Shown here: positions 1 to 11,564 of the stretch, piece by piece | Layout of the letters: every line of letters starts with the position of its first letter | Position numbering within the stretch: the stretch's first letter is position 1 | NCBI GenBank assembly: GCA_900074885.1 | Contig: FJUW01000004.1 | Location: forward strand, 930,001-994,000 | Direction: 5' to 3' | Length of the DNA: 64,000 nt | Source of the DNA: Rhynchosporium graminicola | Lineage: Eukaryota > Ascomycota > Leotiomycetes > Helotiales > Ploettnerulaceae | Notes under the pieces: model-generated | The model's input: only the letters and a program-made list of their open reading frames with translations | Databases searched by the model: none | What the model was told of the DNA's origin: nothing | Made by a program: the position numbers and the translations under genes

Positions 1-371
1 CTTCCAAGAAGACGCCGGCCAGTCGACCATCAGTGTTGGGATTCTCAATTGCGCTGTTTTATCTTTTATCTTGCTCGCCTCCATTGTGGTCTCAACCCGA
101 GTTGCGTCTCAGGTTGGTTATTGATTATCCTTTTCTCAATTCAAGCCATCCAGCAGCAATACGCAGCCCTTGTGAGTTCAGCTGTATTTTGTGCTTTCAG
201 GCTATAGGTGTGGTTCTTCGTGGCTCGAAAGCAAGACTTCTGTGTGAACATAACTTTTGAGCCTCCTATTTAACCGTATCTCTTCTCACAGAATCTGGAA
301 GCTAATCATTCTTAATAGCAATACAGTGCTGCTCGCCCTTCAATATCTCCCAAGCGATACCGGATCAGATC
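1..371. other. Upstream region, no gene recognised
   Basis: This stretch leads into the F-box-like gene that starts at 372. Short open frames are present, but none shows a domain or a splice pattern that I recognise. It probably holds the promoter and 5' leader of that gene, or the tail of a gene lying outside the window. Confidence 0.4.
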
Positions 372-2105
372 ATGGATCTCTCCCATATCGTCTCGGACTT
401 TCCTTTCAACCAAGACGATTTGTCCGCCTTGCCTGCAGAGCTCAAACGTAGGGTCATCGACTATCTCGAGCACCACGATCAGCTCAATACTCGGCTCCTT
501 TCAAGAGTCTGGTCCATCATTGGCTTCGAACGAATCTGGCTTCACGGTTTGATTGTAAGGCTCCCCTTCCAACGTCGCTGCCTCGAAGTGAGCTGTTGCG
601 TGGGAGACTCTGCATCCCAGCTCTTCTGATCGACGGTCAGCACTTGACTGGGCTTTTTGATTTGAACGACATAGCTGATCTCAATACACTCCAGCTCCGA
701 CCAAATCGGAATCATGCGCAGAAGCTCATAGAGGTGTCTCGACGTCCATGGCTACGCGAGAGGCTGAAAGAGATTGTGTTTTCCGTGGATGATATAGATT
801 ACATATTCTTAGCACGGGTGAGTGCCTCTTCCTGCGACATGTGAATTACAACTGTATCAAATACAACAAATTCATGTGTCCTCTCATGTCTTATATTGTC
901 AGCTTGGTAATACTCCTAGGAATATTTAGTGGAAAGTGGAATTCAGGCCAAGATACGACCCGGTGATTGATGCGGCCGACGAAGTAAGACCCAGCAGTGA
1001 CTTCGATCGAGCCATCGATCGCTGGCTGTTTCAATCAAAGCCTTACTACAACTCAATGCAGGATGTTCCCACGCCTCAAAATGATTTCTGCGACCCGGTC
1101 TTGCTTGCGCGGACATTGAGCGTTCTAACATCTGTTGACTCCATCCATATCAAATTTGGAGAACATCTATTCCGCAATTGGCCTTACGTTCCACAATGGA
1201 GGACCAGCCTTAAAACGGACGCGATTCAGAACCAGAACATAGCCACCAGGGCATATACCTCAATTCTGATGGGGGCTGAGGCTGCATCTTTGTATTTCAC
1301 CACTCTTCGTATGGAGCGCATGCCAGTTTCTTGTTTTGTGTCTCCACTCGAGAAACACCAAGACTCCCCCTTCAACCATCTTGCGACTATGACACGTGCT
1401 GTACGGAATGTCCACACTCTCGAGGTGCGTTTCAGCGGCGCTTGGGTCGGAGCGATACAGCAACATGACGGCGTTGTCGCTGGTAATGTAGCAGCCTTTC
1501 TGGGCTCAATGCCCCTGCGTAGCCTAACGCTGGAGTGGTGTGATGGAACATGTCACATCGACGGACCGCTTGGCTTCTATATTCGACATTCCGGCTTTGT
1601 CCCGCTGAATCTCGCTTCGCCATTTTACAACCTCACTCCAACACCTCACCACCCTCCGACTTCCGAACCTTGATCCACAGACTTATGCGACAAGTTCTCT
1701 TCATCACTTTTTATCGCGACACTCGTCAACACTTCGTAGGTTGCATCTCGGCACCATGCCATTTCGTGGTGAAGGATACTGGTTCCACAAGAGGGAAAGT
1801 CGATGTGTCTGGAAACGGACTCTTCTCGTACTGAAAGACACCTTGCAACTCACGAAATTTGAGCTGCTCGTTCAAGGAGACGACATGCTAAGGATCTACG
1901 ACAACGAGTGGTATGAGATTAGCGGAAGAGAGAATGCGGATGCGAAACAGTTAGAAAAATTGGTTCTCGGAATTCAAGGAGAGACTTGGGTATCTTCTCG
2001 AGACCAGTACGTCATGCGAAAACACATGTTGTTTTCCACATTTTGATAGACGCGTCTTATTCTATTTCTAGACACAGACGATTGCTGACTCCCCATTGCG
2101 TATAG
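372..2105 (+). CDS. F-box-like protein, possibly frameshifted
   Basis: The N-terminus (about residues 15-50) reads like an F-box: LPAELKRRVIDYL followed by an LSRVW segment. Such proteins usually recruit targets to SCF ubiquitin ligases through Skp1. The rest resembles the leucine-rich fold of fungal F-box proteins, with phrases such as RSLTLEWCDG and STLRRLHLGTM. My model is exon 1 372-554, a very short intron 555-592, exon 2 593-817, intron 818-929 (GTGAGT donor), and exon 3 from 930. A last intron at 2007-2071 leads to a stop at 2103-2105. Within exon 3 the frame must change near 1600-1625, from the frame giving RHSGFVPLN to the one giving LRHFTTSLQHLTTLRLPNLD. I see no usable intron there, so an indel (pseudogene or assembly error) is likely. 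The exact 3' end is uncertain. Confidence 0.5.
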
Positions 2106-2521
2106 CATTGCCAGATGTTGCCCCTTGGATAGAATTGCGACATTGCCTGGTGGCGCTGTCAATTATATGACGAACTGGCTACCGCACGGTCCATATACTC
2201 TTGAAGTGTGAGGCATAGAATGCTTATTTGACCCCATTCAAAGAAAGGATAGAAGGGGAGTCAGGCGAGGATTGGGATTTGATTCACCTTGCATCGAGGC
2301 TAGTCGAGCTCGTTTCTTGTCGGCCAAGAGCTCATTTACTGCCGAGTCGAGGTTGGAATCATAGATTTTTCAATAGCAATCTGCCCAACTAATAACCTTG
2401 TGACATGAGGCTGTTATGGGACTTCTTTCTAGCGACATTAATGGAAAAATGAAAGTATTTCGCTTGCATCGCATAACCGGACACGAAATGAGCCAACCTA
2501 AATTGAACAGGGTATCAAGAA
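2106..2521. other. Convergent intergenic spacer
   Basis: This is the spacer between the end of the F-box-like gene (+) and the end of the cupin gene (-). I see no coding signal or repeat. It should contain both 3' UTRs. Confidence 0.5.
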
Positions 2522-3526
2522 CTACCTGAACCACCAATTCGCCGAGCCATTCATCCCGTTGCCAACACTCATAAAACTATGCCACCAGCCTTTAGGGATG
2601 AATAGAGCATCACCCGGTCCAACTATCGTCTCGTAGCCACCTGAGGTCTCATTGTCCATCCCTTTGCCCCATACTGCATCGTGTAAGCCACGCCTCTCAA
2701 GACCCTCCATCATCTCATTCCCTCGAATTGCGCCCCCATGCCCAGCCCTTCCAATGCTTTTCTGCACATGCCTAAATATCCCCGCTCCAGTACTAGGTTC
2801 GAACAGTCTCACCCGCTTCTGACTAGCCAACTGTAGGAAGAGATTTGGATTTGGATCTTTGTGTAGAGGAGTATAAGTTGGCGGGATGCCCATCCATAAG
2901 TTAGCATCATAGACATCACCCTTCCCGGCTTGTAAAACCAGATGTGGAGTCGGGACGTCGGCTCGCAACGCAAGAGGTAGGTCAATGAGCTGTGCTTGGG
3001 CGATATAAAGCGCTGGTCGTGGAGAGGGAGCTTGGCTACATAGCTGCAAGAGGCTAAAGGGCGCAGAGAAGCGGTGGAACGTGGTGCCTTCTGAGTCTTG
3101 TATGTAATGCTTTAAAATGTTCGATAGTTCTTTGTTGTCTCCTACCCCAACGTTCTCTGCGCTTGGGGTGATGAGCTCATAGGGGAGAATCGTGTCGGCG
3201 AAGGGGGCGAGGTATTCCTTTGAAAGGAGGACCTCTCTACCCTGCTCTCCACCAGCTCCTGTAGAGCTTGAAGCACGGCTCACGAACCACTTATCGGCCG
3301 CTGGGATTGAATATGCTGATAAGTCTGCTTCTTCGACGCTCCTCCTTTCTCCAGCTGTGATGAGGAGGGGGTTTTCAGGCGTGAAAGCTTTCGCGCGAAA
3401 TTCTGCGACGTCTATCAGGTCCAGTGGCCCGGCGATCGTCGCGACAGCTGGCAGGGCATTTTGTGAACCGTAGAAGCGTCGGCTGGAATGAATGCTTCTA
3501 GTGAGTGCTATTCTTACTCTGAGCAT
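2522..3526 (-). CDS. JmjC/cupin-8 domain protein
   Basis: A single-exon gene of 334 residues. The C-terminal half is a cupin-like JmjC fold with the Fe(II) site visible: HKD at residues 222-224 (the HxD pair) and a second histidine at 316 in PKGWWHSF, the usual Cupin_8 ending. Proteins of this family are 2-oxoglutarate-dependent oxygenases that hydroxylate or demethylate proteins or RNA; the substrate here is unknown. The first about 20 residues (MLRVRIALTRSIHSSRRF) are basic, rich in Ser/Arg and free of acids, which suggests a mitochondrial targeting peptide. The start is the only ATG that includes this peptide, and no intron is needed. Confidence 0.8.
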   Translation of the reverse strand: MLRVRIALTRSIHSSRRFYGSQNALPAVATIAGPLDLIDVAEFRAKAFTPENPLLITAGERRSVEEADLSAYSIPAADKWFVSRASSSTGAGGEQGREVLLSKEYLAPFADTILPYELITPSAENVGVGDNKELSNILKHYIQDSEGTTFHRFSAPFSLLQLCSQAPSPRPALYIAQAQLIDLPLALRADVPTPHLVLQAGKGDVYDANLWMGIPPTYTPLHKDPNPNLFLQLASQKRVRLFEPSTGAGIFRHVQKSIGRAGHGGAIRGNEMMEGLERRGLHDAVWGKGMDNETSGGYETIVGPGDALFIPKGWWHSFMSVGNGMNGSANWWFR

Positions 3527-4822
3527 GGTTTTGGGGAAGCATTGTCTGGACTCATCGATCCAAACATTGAGTTGTCAAAAGCTCCACTCCACTCGTCTGC
3601 ATCGGACCGGAGATGCGACCGTATCGCTGGGTCCAGGTCGATCGTGCCCCACCTGCCGATGACACGCGATCAGCAGTGCGCGCTTACACAAAAGTTAGTC
3701 TCGCCGTGATGGAGTTATTCTTGCCCATGGACTCGTTTTTCCGAGACGAAATACTATTGTACTCGGGAGAAAGATCAAAGACTTGCCATCCGTGCGTGAT
3801 ACCAGGAGATTCTACTTTCCAGGGAATTTCAACGAATCAACGGATTTGTGTTATTCTAAATTCAGGAACATCTGGCTTTCTGAGCATGGACGACTACTAT
3901 TTGGCCTTTTCCCTGTACGAAGTAAAGTGGTTGTACCCACTATGATATCTCAGATTCACAGGTCGCGTGGGAACGTGGGAAGGTGCCTTCACGATGTGTT
4001 TGCGGTGGAGCACATATTACATGGGTACTGCCATGGTAGCTTGGCCAGTTGTTTCCCATGCAACGCTTCTTCTCGAACCCTATTTTTGCGTGCTATCAAG
4101 CAGAAACGCGTGCCGCTCTATCTATGCCAAAGGTACCGAAGCGAAGGGAGTAAACCACCAAATGGCAGACATCGTAAAGTCAGTGCCACAAGAATTTTCA
4201 TATGAGTAGAGTAGTAAGAGGAGATCACCATGCATCAGTAGGGAGAATATACTTCATACTCGAAAGAGCTGAGGTAGGTAGAGACGGAATCTCTATATGA
4301 ATAATCGCTGGAGTCGGTTGTGCCTCGATCTAGATACGCGAGAAGGGTCTCAGGGGGATGATTACTTAATAGAGAGGGGTTAGTACAGGGAGTGTACAGA
4401 ACAAGGCCGATAAGAGTGAAACTACTCTACCAAAAGAGAGATGATATACACAAAGCAGAAAAGCAAGGTGAGATCGGGCGTGGAACGTCCTTCGGTGTAA
4501 TTTAAGTATGCAAGTACGTCGTACCTTAGGCTTAAGGAATCTTCCGACGCTCAAGGCACTATCCTTCCCCAGTCCAAATATAATTTATGGGCCGCTGACT
4601 TGAATACTTCTTATGAGTGGCTTAGAGCCCTGTTAGACTTGCTGCACTGGCCAGAATTTGATCTTTCATAGAGTTTAGTGTTAGAGTGGGCTTAGAAAAT
4701 TCTCGATTCTGTAAAGGAGGTTTTCCCTTGAATTACTGCTCATAGATCCACTGTTACATTTGGACCCGGAGGCGGGGGGGGTAGTAGTTCCTTCTCCCTA
4801 CACGTTGCGTGTGTCGCGATTT
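3527..4822. other. Gene-poor stretch
   Basis: No recognisable gene. Several open frames of 60-140 codons exist on both strands, but none has a domain, consistent codon use or linkable exons. The first few hundred bases should carry the promoter of the cupin gene, which reads away on the minus strand. Confidence 0.5.
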
Positions 4823-5311
4823 GTGAAGTACCTAATTGGAGGATGCTGGCCTCAGGTTACAGTTCTGATACTGTCAAGATCTAGAGACTGTCAGGACACC
4901 AGACACGAAAAATAACAGTCTTAAGCTTGCCTGTAACGGTATCAGACCCCTTCTCTATAAACGAGCCACTTATAGAATTGCCCAACCACGTAGCTTCTGC
5001 TGCCACACCTACCTCGAAGTATCTAGTGTACTTGTAGTAGTATCCCTTACCATACGCACAGGTAAACTTCACCTAAAATAGTCGATTTCGAAGTTCACAC
5101 TCTAAAAAGGCTGAATTTCGTAGAAGGTCAGTCTCGCGGCTATTTGCGAAGTTAGCCCCTTGTAAAGAATTACGGCCACCTTCGGCGCTCGTTTGTGAGT
5201 CAGCAAATATAGCGAATCTGATTCAGACCAGGGTCTGACACTGTTATGATTCTGGAATCGTTACGATGCCATAACCTGAGGCCAGCATCCTCCGCTAAGG
5301 TACTTTCATGC
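4823..5311. mobile_element. Putative MITE-like inverted-repeat element
   Basis: A perfect 22-bp inverted repeat occurs at 4838-4859 and 5272-5293 (starting GGAGGATGCTGGCC on the left). Each copy is preceded, four bases further out, by a matching AAGTACCT (left) or AGGTACTT (right). That gives imperfect terminal repeats of about 34 bp around some 480 bp with no coding capacity. This is what a non-autonomous DNA transposon (MITE) looks like. I cannot see a clear target-site duplication, so the exact ends are uncertain. It could also be the remains of a larger inverted duplication. Confidence 0.5.
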
Positions 5312-5346
5312 AGTAGGTACCTACTGTACGAAAGGTAGGTATATAC

Positions 5347-5456
5347 TATCCCCCCCCCCCTAGTTCAATTCCTAAAGGCTGGCACCGTCCAGTTTCGATG
5401 CAAAAAACCCTGGTAATCCCCTTGCTTCGCTGGGAATTGAACTGGGGGGGTGGATA
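5347..5456. repeat. Inverted repeat with C/G tracts (hairpin)
   Basis: The left arm (5347-5373) is a run of about 13 C followed by TAGTTCAATTCCT. The right arm (5432-5456) is GGGAATTGAACT followed by a G run and GGATA, its near-perfect reverse complement. The loop is about 58 bases. The arms could form a strong hairpin. The T-loop-like string in the right arm resembles the 3' end of a tRNA, but no full cloverleaf is present. Confidence 0.55.
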
Positions 5457-7238
5457 CTATTCCCCCCTGCTTAAATGTCAAAACATTAGCCCCTACTACA
5501 GCACAAATTTCCACGTTTAAGCCAGGGCTGGATAGTACTGTACTTAGTATAGAAACCTCGCTTGGATTATGCAGATTAGTGTTACAAAGAAAGGGATGCA
5601 AGGGAAACAATTGGTAGTAGACTTTCTGCCCCTGAAAACTCAGCGACAATGACATTGGATTCAGATCGCTCTTCTCTTTTACGGTAATCCTGATGCAATC
5701 CTCGGGCAGTAGAACTTCGACACACTACCTAGCCTTCTGTTCAGTATGAGTTACCTAGTTTCTCCGTGATCTGATGATATTCGGTCCAAACACAAGTACA
5801 GGACATCCCTCCGTTATTCTTTTCTGCCCGCTTTCTCCGTGGGTCTGAGCCTGACAGGGCTTATACTTCGTACATCGAGGGCTGATCCCAACCAAACATT
5901 CCCCTGCAAATCTACTGTGAACAGGTTCAGGTCCACGGGTAAGCGAGCAGCGTCCGACAACATGGTCAACATGAGCTTGAAGTTCATCCGAGGAGAAGGG
6001 GGTGGCACGCGATTCACTTCAAACGAATGCCACCGCCGGGGAGAATTGGCTTGGCACGGTTAGCATAGGATATAGACAGGCAAAAGTTAGGAGAGACCAG
6101 ACTTTAAGGTCGGTAACCTACCACCGTGCTCTCATCAACTCGCAGAATTTGGCAGTGTCCTTCGGATTAGGTTACTGCATGTTCTCAGTTGACGAGCGAC
6201 ACCAGGTGCCTGACAGTGCAACCTGGGCTGGTAAGGAGCGGCTCACAGCACGATCAGTACGAGTTGTAACGGTTAAGGACTTGCGTAGAGAAGGAGGTTT
6301 TTGCACTTCAGAGTTTGCATGAAATCGTAGGAAACCCAATTACATGTGATCCCTAGTAGAAACCCTAGTAATACGATGACTTGGAATACGGTGATGCTTC
6401 TCTTAAGGTGCCTACGTAGGTGGTACGCAGGTCGAGATGTTATACATTTAAACCCTTGTCTGTCAGATACGATGTTATTCTACGGAGACTTTTTAATCGG
6501 AAAAGTCGGTGCGGTTTTCAGGATACGACTGGTTTCGGTGAAGGTGCCGGAGTCCTTGCTAAGTCTACGACAGCTCTTAGCCGCTGTATCTTTGTAGCGA
6601 TGATAACACCTAATCGAGACGTAAACAAGGTAGATTTTAGATATTCCGGCTTGTACTGACATTTGCGGTAGTTTAGCTATGCTGCTTTGGTGTTATTAAA
6701 ATAACGCTCATTTACTAAACTTCTTTACCTTGAAAATGCAAATCTCACATTCCAGTAGATCTACGTACTCAGTTTTCGAAAGTTCTCAATCACAGACTCT
6801 ACGGTTACTAATCTAATTAACTCAGTGATTAAGTTCGTTAATTTCCATTCCTCAGGGGAATAGAAGTAACTCGCAAGGTGCCCCGCAAGACCCGAGGGAC
6901 TCCCCGCACGCCGAAGAAAAGCAAAAGCTGATGCAGATGACAGAAACGCAATCGAAACGGAGTTTTCCTTCATACGTGAGAAGTGATTGGACAGGTGGTA
7001 GAAGGCTAAACATGCATCAAGGAGCGACAAATCCGATAGAGAATCGCTATAAGACCTAGACGTCGGCCCTACGTAGTATCGAGGGTAGTGCGTGCGAGAT
7101 TATTGTTAATGGCAGTTACAGCACATCTCTCATGGCAGCTTGCCATACGAAGTACTTCCATCCCGTCGGCATAAGGTAGGATCTCCCGCAGTTCTCTGTC
7201 AGTCAACTCTTCTCGGCATACTCAAAGAAACTTTGGAC
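5457..7238. other. Gene-poor stretch upstream of receptor gene
   Basis: No gene recognised. Open frames around 5814-6660 on both strands show no family resemblance and cannot be joined into a credible exon chain. The last few hundred bases before 7239 should include the promoter and leader of the CFEM receptor gene. Confidence 0.45.
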
Positions 7239-8988
7239 ATGCCATCCACACTTTTCTCGCTCGTGGCCGTCCTCTTGGGAGGCGTCCTTTTGCAAGCACA
7301 ATCAGCATCAGCAGTAGCTCCCTTGACGCCTCCAATATGTTCAGTAAGTAGCTACTCAAGCAAGTGTCAAACGGAAGCTGATGGACAGACAAAATGTACT
7401 ATTACCGCTCTAGGTGCCGCGGGTTGTGCGCTGAAAGATATCCGGAATTGTCTGTGCACCAACATGACCCTACAGTTAGAGCTTGCGACTTGTGTGTACA
7501 AATCCTGTAATCACACTGAACAGCAGAGTATGTCTACTTAATTGTCCGAACTGTTCCTCAACTTATTCTTTCATAGCTGCGACACAGATACTTCAAGAAA
7601 AGATTTGTGTGGGAGTTCCCTTTGAATCCCGCAAGACCGAACTTCTTCGTGCAGAATTTCTGCTGGCTGCAATCACATATCCAATCATCATTCTCCGCAT
7701 GATTTCGAGAGTCTGGGTTGCTCGGAAGGTATGGTGGGACGACTGGATGATAGTGTTTGCGGTGGTGAGTCTTCTCAGATACAAACCCTGTAGACAATGC
7801 CCCTAACTGAGCTTTCAGGCTTTAATGATTCCGAACACGGTCATTCCGATATGGAGTAAGTCATTGATATTCCAAAGACGTTCAACGTATACTCACCCCA
7901 TGTAGCGGCCTATCAGGGATTTGGATTACATATTTGGAATGTTGAACCACATAAAGCCATCATCCTCGGAAAGGTAGCATTTTCCTTGTTCAATAAATAT
8001 GTAGCAGCTAACAAGTCTAGTTGTATTATGTTGCCACTATCTTCTACGCTCTGATTCAAAACCTTGCCAAATTTTCAATCCTCTTCCTTTACCTGCGTAT
8101 CTTCCCGGCCCCAGATTTTTCTTTTATTGTGAAGATAGCAATAGGCTTCATGCTTTGTCATACTATCGCGTTCACCTCAGCTATCATTTTTCAATGTACA
8201 CCTATCGAGGTTGCATGGTCACCTTCGGGCGATAGCAAATGCATAAATATGCACACCTTGGCTATAGCTGGTGCTATAGCTAGTATCGTGGAAGACCTCG
8301 TTATCATTACTCTACCTATCAACCAACTCCTGGCTCTACGCATCTCGAGGAGAAAGAGGTCCGCTCTCTTCTTTATGTTCGCTGTGGGCTCTTTGTAAGT
8401 TACCACGCGTAAACTGAAATAGTCGGACCTTACTAACAAATACCTACAGCGCATGCGTGGCTAGTATGATTCGGCTCAAGGTCATCATTGACTTCTTCCC
8501 CAACCCTAATTTAGACTCTACTTGTAAGTCTCTTCTCTTGTCCCTGTGAACATTCACCAGATGACCCTGACTTTGTTTAAACAGGGACAGCCATCAGTCC
8601 CACTATCTGGTCTGACATTGAGACCTACATGGCCATCAACTGCTCCTGCATCATGTGTCTCCGACCCTTGTTCTCAAAAGCCTTCCCTAAAGTATTCGGT
8701 ACTACAAATGCGACGACAGACACCAACACAACTACAAATGCCGGTTCCGACAGTAAGCCAAAGTCGTACAGCAAAAGAAGCACGACCACGCCTCCCAAAG
8801 TCTGGGCAGATAAGTGGGGTTCAACTTATGATACCCAGAGTCGTAGGAGCGAAGAAGACGTCATCATACAGCAGAGCGGTCCAGAAGAGTTGGAGTTACG
8901 AAAATTGCCTACGAACATGAGTAATAATACGAATGGCCGTGGTTCGCCCGGGAGTGATCGAAACGATTCCTACCATCACGGTGTTTAG
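7239..8988 (+). CDS. CFEM-domain PTH11-like GPCR-type membrane protein
   Basis: A seven-exon gene of about 477 residues: 7239-7527, 7577-7764, 7819-7855, 7906-7973, 8021-8394, 8450-8523, 8585-8988. All junctions keep frame with GTRNGN donors and YAG acceptors. The protein starts with a signal peptide (LFSLVAVLLGGVLLQAQSASA). A cysteine-rich CFEM-type extracellular domain follows (about 30-100; Cys in CALKDIRNCLC and CVYKSC). Then comes a seven-helix rhodopsin-like region with the family marks WWDDWMIVFAV, FGLHIW, FSILFLYLRIF and a late MIRLKVIIDFF. The tail is Ser/Thr/Asn-rich and cytoplasmic. This architecture is that of Magnaporthe PTH11-type receptors, which sense surface or host cues. The ligand is unknown. 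The start was chosen because it gives the signal peptide. Confidence 0.88.
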
Positions 8989-10494
8989 ATGTACCACCGG
9001 GAGTCTCAATGTTCACAAAGGGCTTTTTCGAGGTGGTTCTGGCAGATGATGCCGACAGTAATAGCCAGATCCTGAAGAGGTTCCTAGCATGGCCGCTGGA
9101 GATGGGAAGAAAGAGAACAAAAATTAGACTAATAATGACGTCACCAAATACACACCAAGATGATTACCAGCACAACTTGGAGTATTCACGTTCAAATTGT
9201 GTTTTGTGTCAGACGTTGTCGAGGGGCATTGGTGGGAAATCGTGGAAGTTTTGCAGGCGGAGACATTAGCTCTGAGCGGAGGTAATTGTTGGCTGTCTGC
9301 GCTAATAGTGTACGACATTTCCTCTACATGCTATACAGGATATCTGTGACTTTGTCGTTCTGCCAACGCGCTCGAGTTCGAGAGGATTTGGTCACAAAGA
9401 GGGAAGCTGGTCGAGACTGGGATCGCCACATCGTTTTTGTATTAAAGACTGACTCAAAACCCCATGTTGGTTGAACTGAGGAGCTCCAATTGTACCACAG
9501 GATGCAAGAATTTCCTTCCCTTTGTGTGTCATTCCGAATCGGAAGGAGCACTGAAGAAGCTCCAAAGGGGGCTATAAAACATTTTGGGCTCGAGAACTCC
9601 AGAGAAGGAGTATCTGATCCTGGTAGCTGATGTTCTAATATTAATGATGACAAAAAAAGATGCTCATTTCGGAAAGTGAAGCCGTTGTTGACTTTCATGT
9701 TTGTAAAGACTGTGAATCTGGATAGTTTCGCATGTCTAATTGGGCCCTAAGGAGACATTTGGCGAGAGAGAAGTCAGGAGTGAAACAGCAAGCTTCAAGC
9801 TCGAGAACATGGCTTTGACAAATACCCGAATACTCCTTCTCCTTCCACCTTGTTGTTATTCGCTTCGTAACGCGTCGCTAATGGATTCCTGGCCCGGGAA
9901 CATACTCTGATCCACTCGGATTAGTAGTTTCGCCGGTTGACCGGCCTTTGAGGCGGGGGGAAATAACACTCGCCCATTCTGCGTCTCTTCGATCTCAGGG
10001 CCACCTCACAGTCAGGGATTCTGTGGCCATTACTTAAAAAATAAATACTAAATACCCCCTTCCCGGTCGGAGTTCAACGCATATGCGGTCTTGAGCTGTC
10101 CCGATAAAGCCCCCCAAACTTTCATCAACAAAAGCCTCGAACCCCTCCTTGCGCCAGATACATCACCAGCCTGATATTTTATCGCCAGACCTTGCGGAAC
10201 GCCGTGGCTACCGAAGTATCTTGACAGAAGCAGATCTATAGATCTTTCAAGGAAAATCAGATTCATTCCATTCAGCGAGGGAAACTGCACCCGCTTTTTT
10301 CGGGAAGAGCGCGAAGCAAGCCTGCTTACCCTGCCCGATATTCAGCGACACCAGGAAATACACGGCAGATTGTATTAGGAACACTCTGGACGCACTGAGC
10401 CGAGATCGCAGCACAAATTGTAACCAGTGTAAGAAAAGGCACTCGAAGGCCAAGCAGCAACGCAGAAGTTCCCGCGTTTGCCTATTATACCAAG
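8989..10494. other. Intergenic region
   Basis: No gene recognised between the receptor gene and the CK2 subunit gene. Short open frames near 9324-9698 and 10048-10546 (minus) lack domains, and the latter overlap the promoter of the CK2 gene. I see no repeat. Confidence 0.45.
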
Positions 10495-11564
10495 ATGTCC
10501 TCCTCATCGGGCGCGCCTGAGTCGTGGATCTCGTCGTTTTGTTCATTACTCGGCCATGAGTACTTTGCGGAGATTTCGGAGGACTTCATCGAGGATGATT
10601 TCAATCTGACGGGATTACAAACGCAAGTGGCTATGTACAAGGAGGCACTGGAAGTAGGTTTATAGATTCCTTTCTTATGTAGCTGAGCTAATAATAAGTG
10701 CAGATGATACTGGATGTTGAACCCGAGGAGGACGATGATGACGAAGAAGAGGAAGAAGAAGAGGATGGGGATGATTCGATAGAAGGAGAGGAGCGCCTCA
10801 ATCGCAGAGCTGCTGCAGATCGCAGGCACCACCGCATGGCCTCTGACCTCTCTATTATCGAATCTTCCGCCGAGATGCTCTACGGTCTCATCCATCAACG
10901 ATTCATTTGCTCTCGCGCCGGAATCCAGCAGATGTCCGAAAAGTACGAACTTGCGCATTTTGGAGTTTGCCCCCGTACTCACTGTGGAGGAACCCGTACA
11001 TTACCGGTTGGACTATCAGATGTGCCAGGTGAAGATACCGTGAAGCTGTTTTGCCCCTCATGCCTGGATGTCTACGTACCCCCAAACTCTCGGTTCCAGA
11101 CCGTTGATGGTGCTTTCTTCGGTCGCACGTTTGGTGCTCTGTTCCTCATGACGTTCCCAGATTACGATATCACCAAGAAGGGTGTCGAGGCTATCACAGG
11201 AGGTGGTCGCAGTAATCAGACACTACAAGCTGCCGCCGATGGGGAAGACAAGGAGAAGATAAATGGAATGAATGCGGCCAATCTTGCTCCTGGTCTTGGT
11301 AAAGGCAATATGTACGAGCCCAAGATCTACGGATTCAGGGTCTCAGAGCGCGCACGCAGTGGTCCAAGAATGGCGTGGCTGAGAGACCGCCCGGAAGACA
11401 TCCGGGATTTGGATGAGGCAACCAATTTTCAGCAGCCGGAAGAAAGCGAGGCAGAGTCTGGAAATGGGGCATCGACTCGGACGAAACAACAGGCGCTAAA
11501 AACTCGTCGAGCGAATGGTGGAGGAAGTCCTATGTCAGTGGAAGCAGCCGCTGCTTTTGAATGA
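10495..11564 (+). CDS. CKB1: Casein kinase II regulatory (beta) subunit
   Basis: Two exons (10495-10653 and 10704-11564, intron 50 bp) give 339 residues. The start fits the family: SWISSFCSLLGHEYF opens the conserved CK2-beta core and is followed by FIEDDFNLTGL. An acidic run of Asp/Glu (about 60-80) interrupts the core, as in fungal CKB1. The zinc ribbon cysteines are at about 142, 147, 170 and 173 (CPRTHC and CPSC). The C-terminal Ser/Thr-rich tail after PKIYGFRVSE is longer than in animals. The protein forms the dimer at the centre of the CK2 holoenzyme and sets substrate choice and activity of the catalytic alpha subunits in nucleus and cytoplasm. CKB1 versus its paralogue CKB2 was judged from the acidic insert and long tail. 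Confidence 0.93.

Noticed and set aside
5405..5456. tRNA-like 3' end (GGTTCAATTCCC-type string in reverse complement)
   Set aside because: No anticodon arm, D arm or acceptor pairing can be found around it; it is explained by the inverted repeat with C/G tracts.
3527..7238. A possible transposase or other gene in the 3.7-kb gap
   Set aside because: I searched both strands for DDE, reverse-transcriptase or integrase words and found none; only inverted repeats are supported.
10485..10982. Minus-strand frame opposite the CK2 subunit gene
   Set aside because: It is antisense to the acidic tract of the CK2 gene, whose coding sense on the plus strand is certain.
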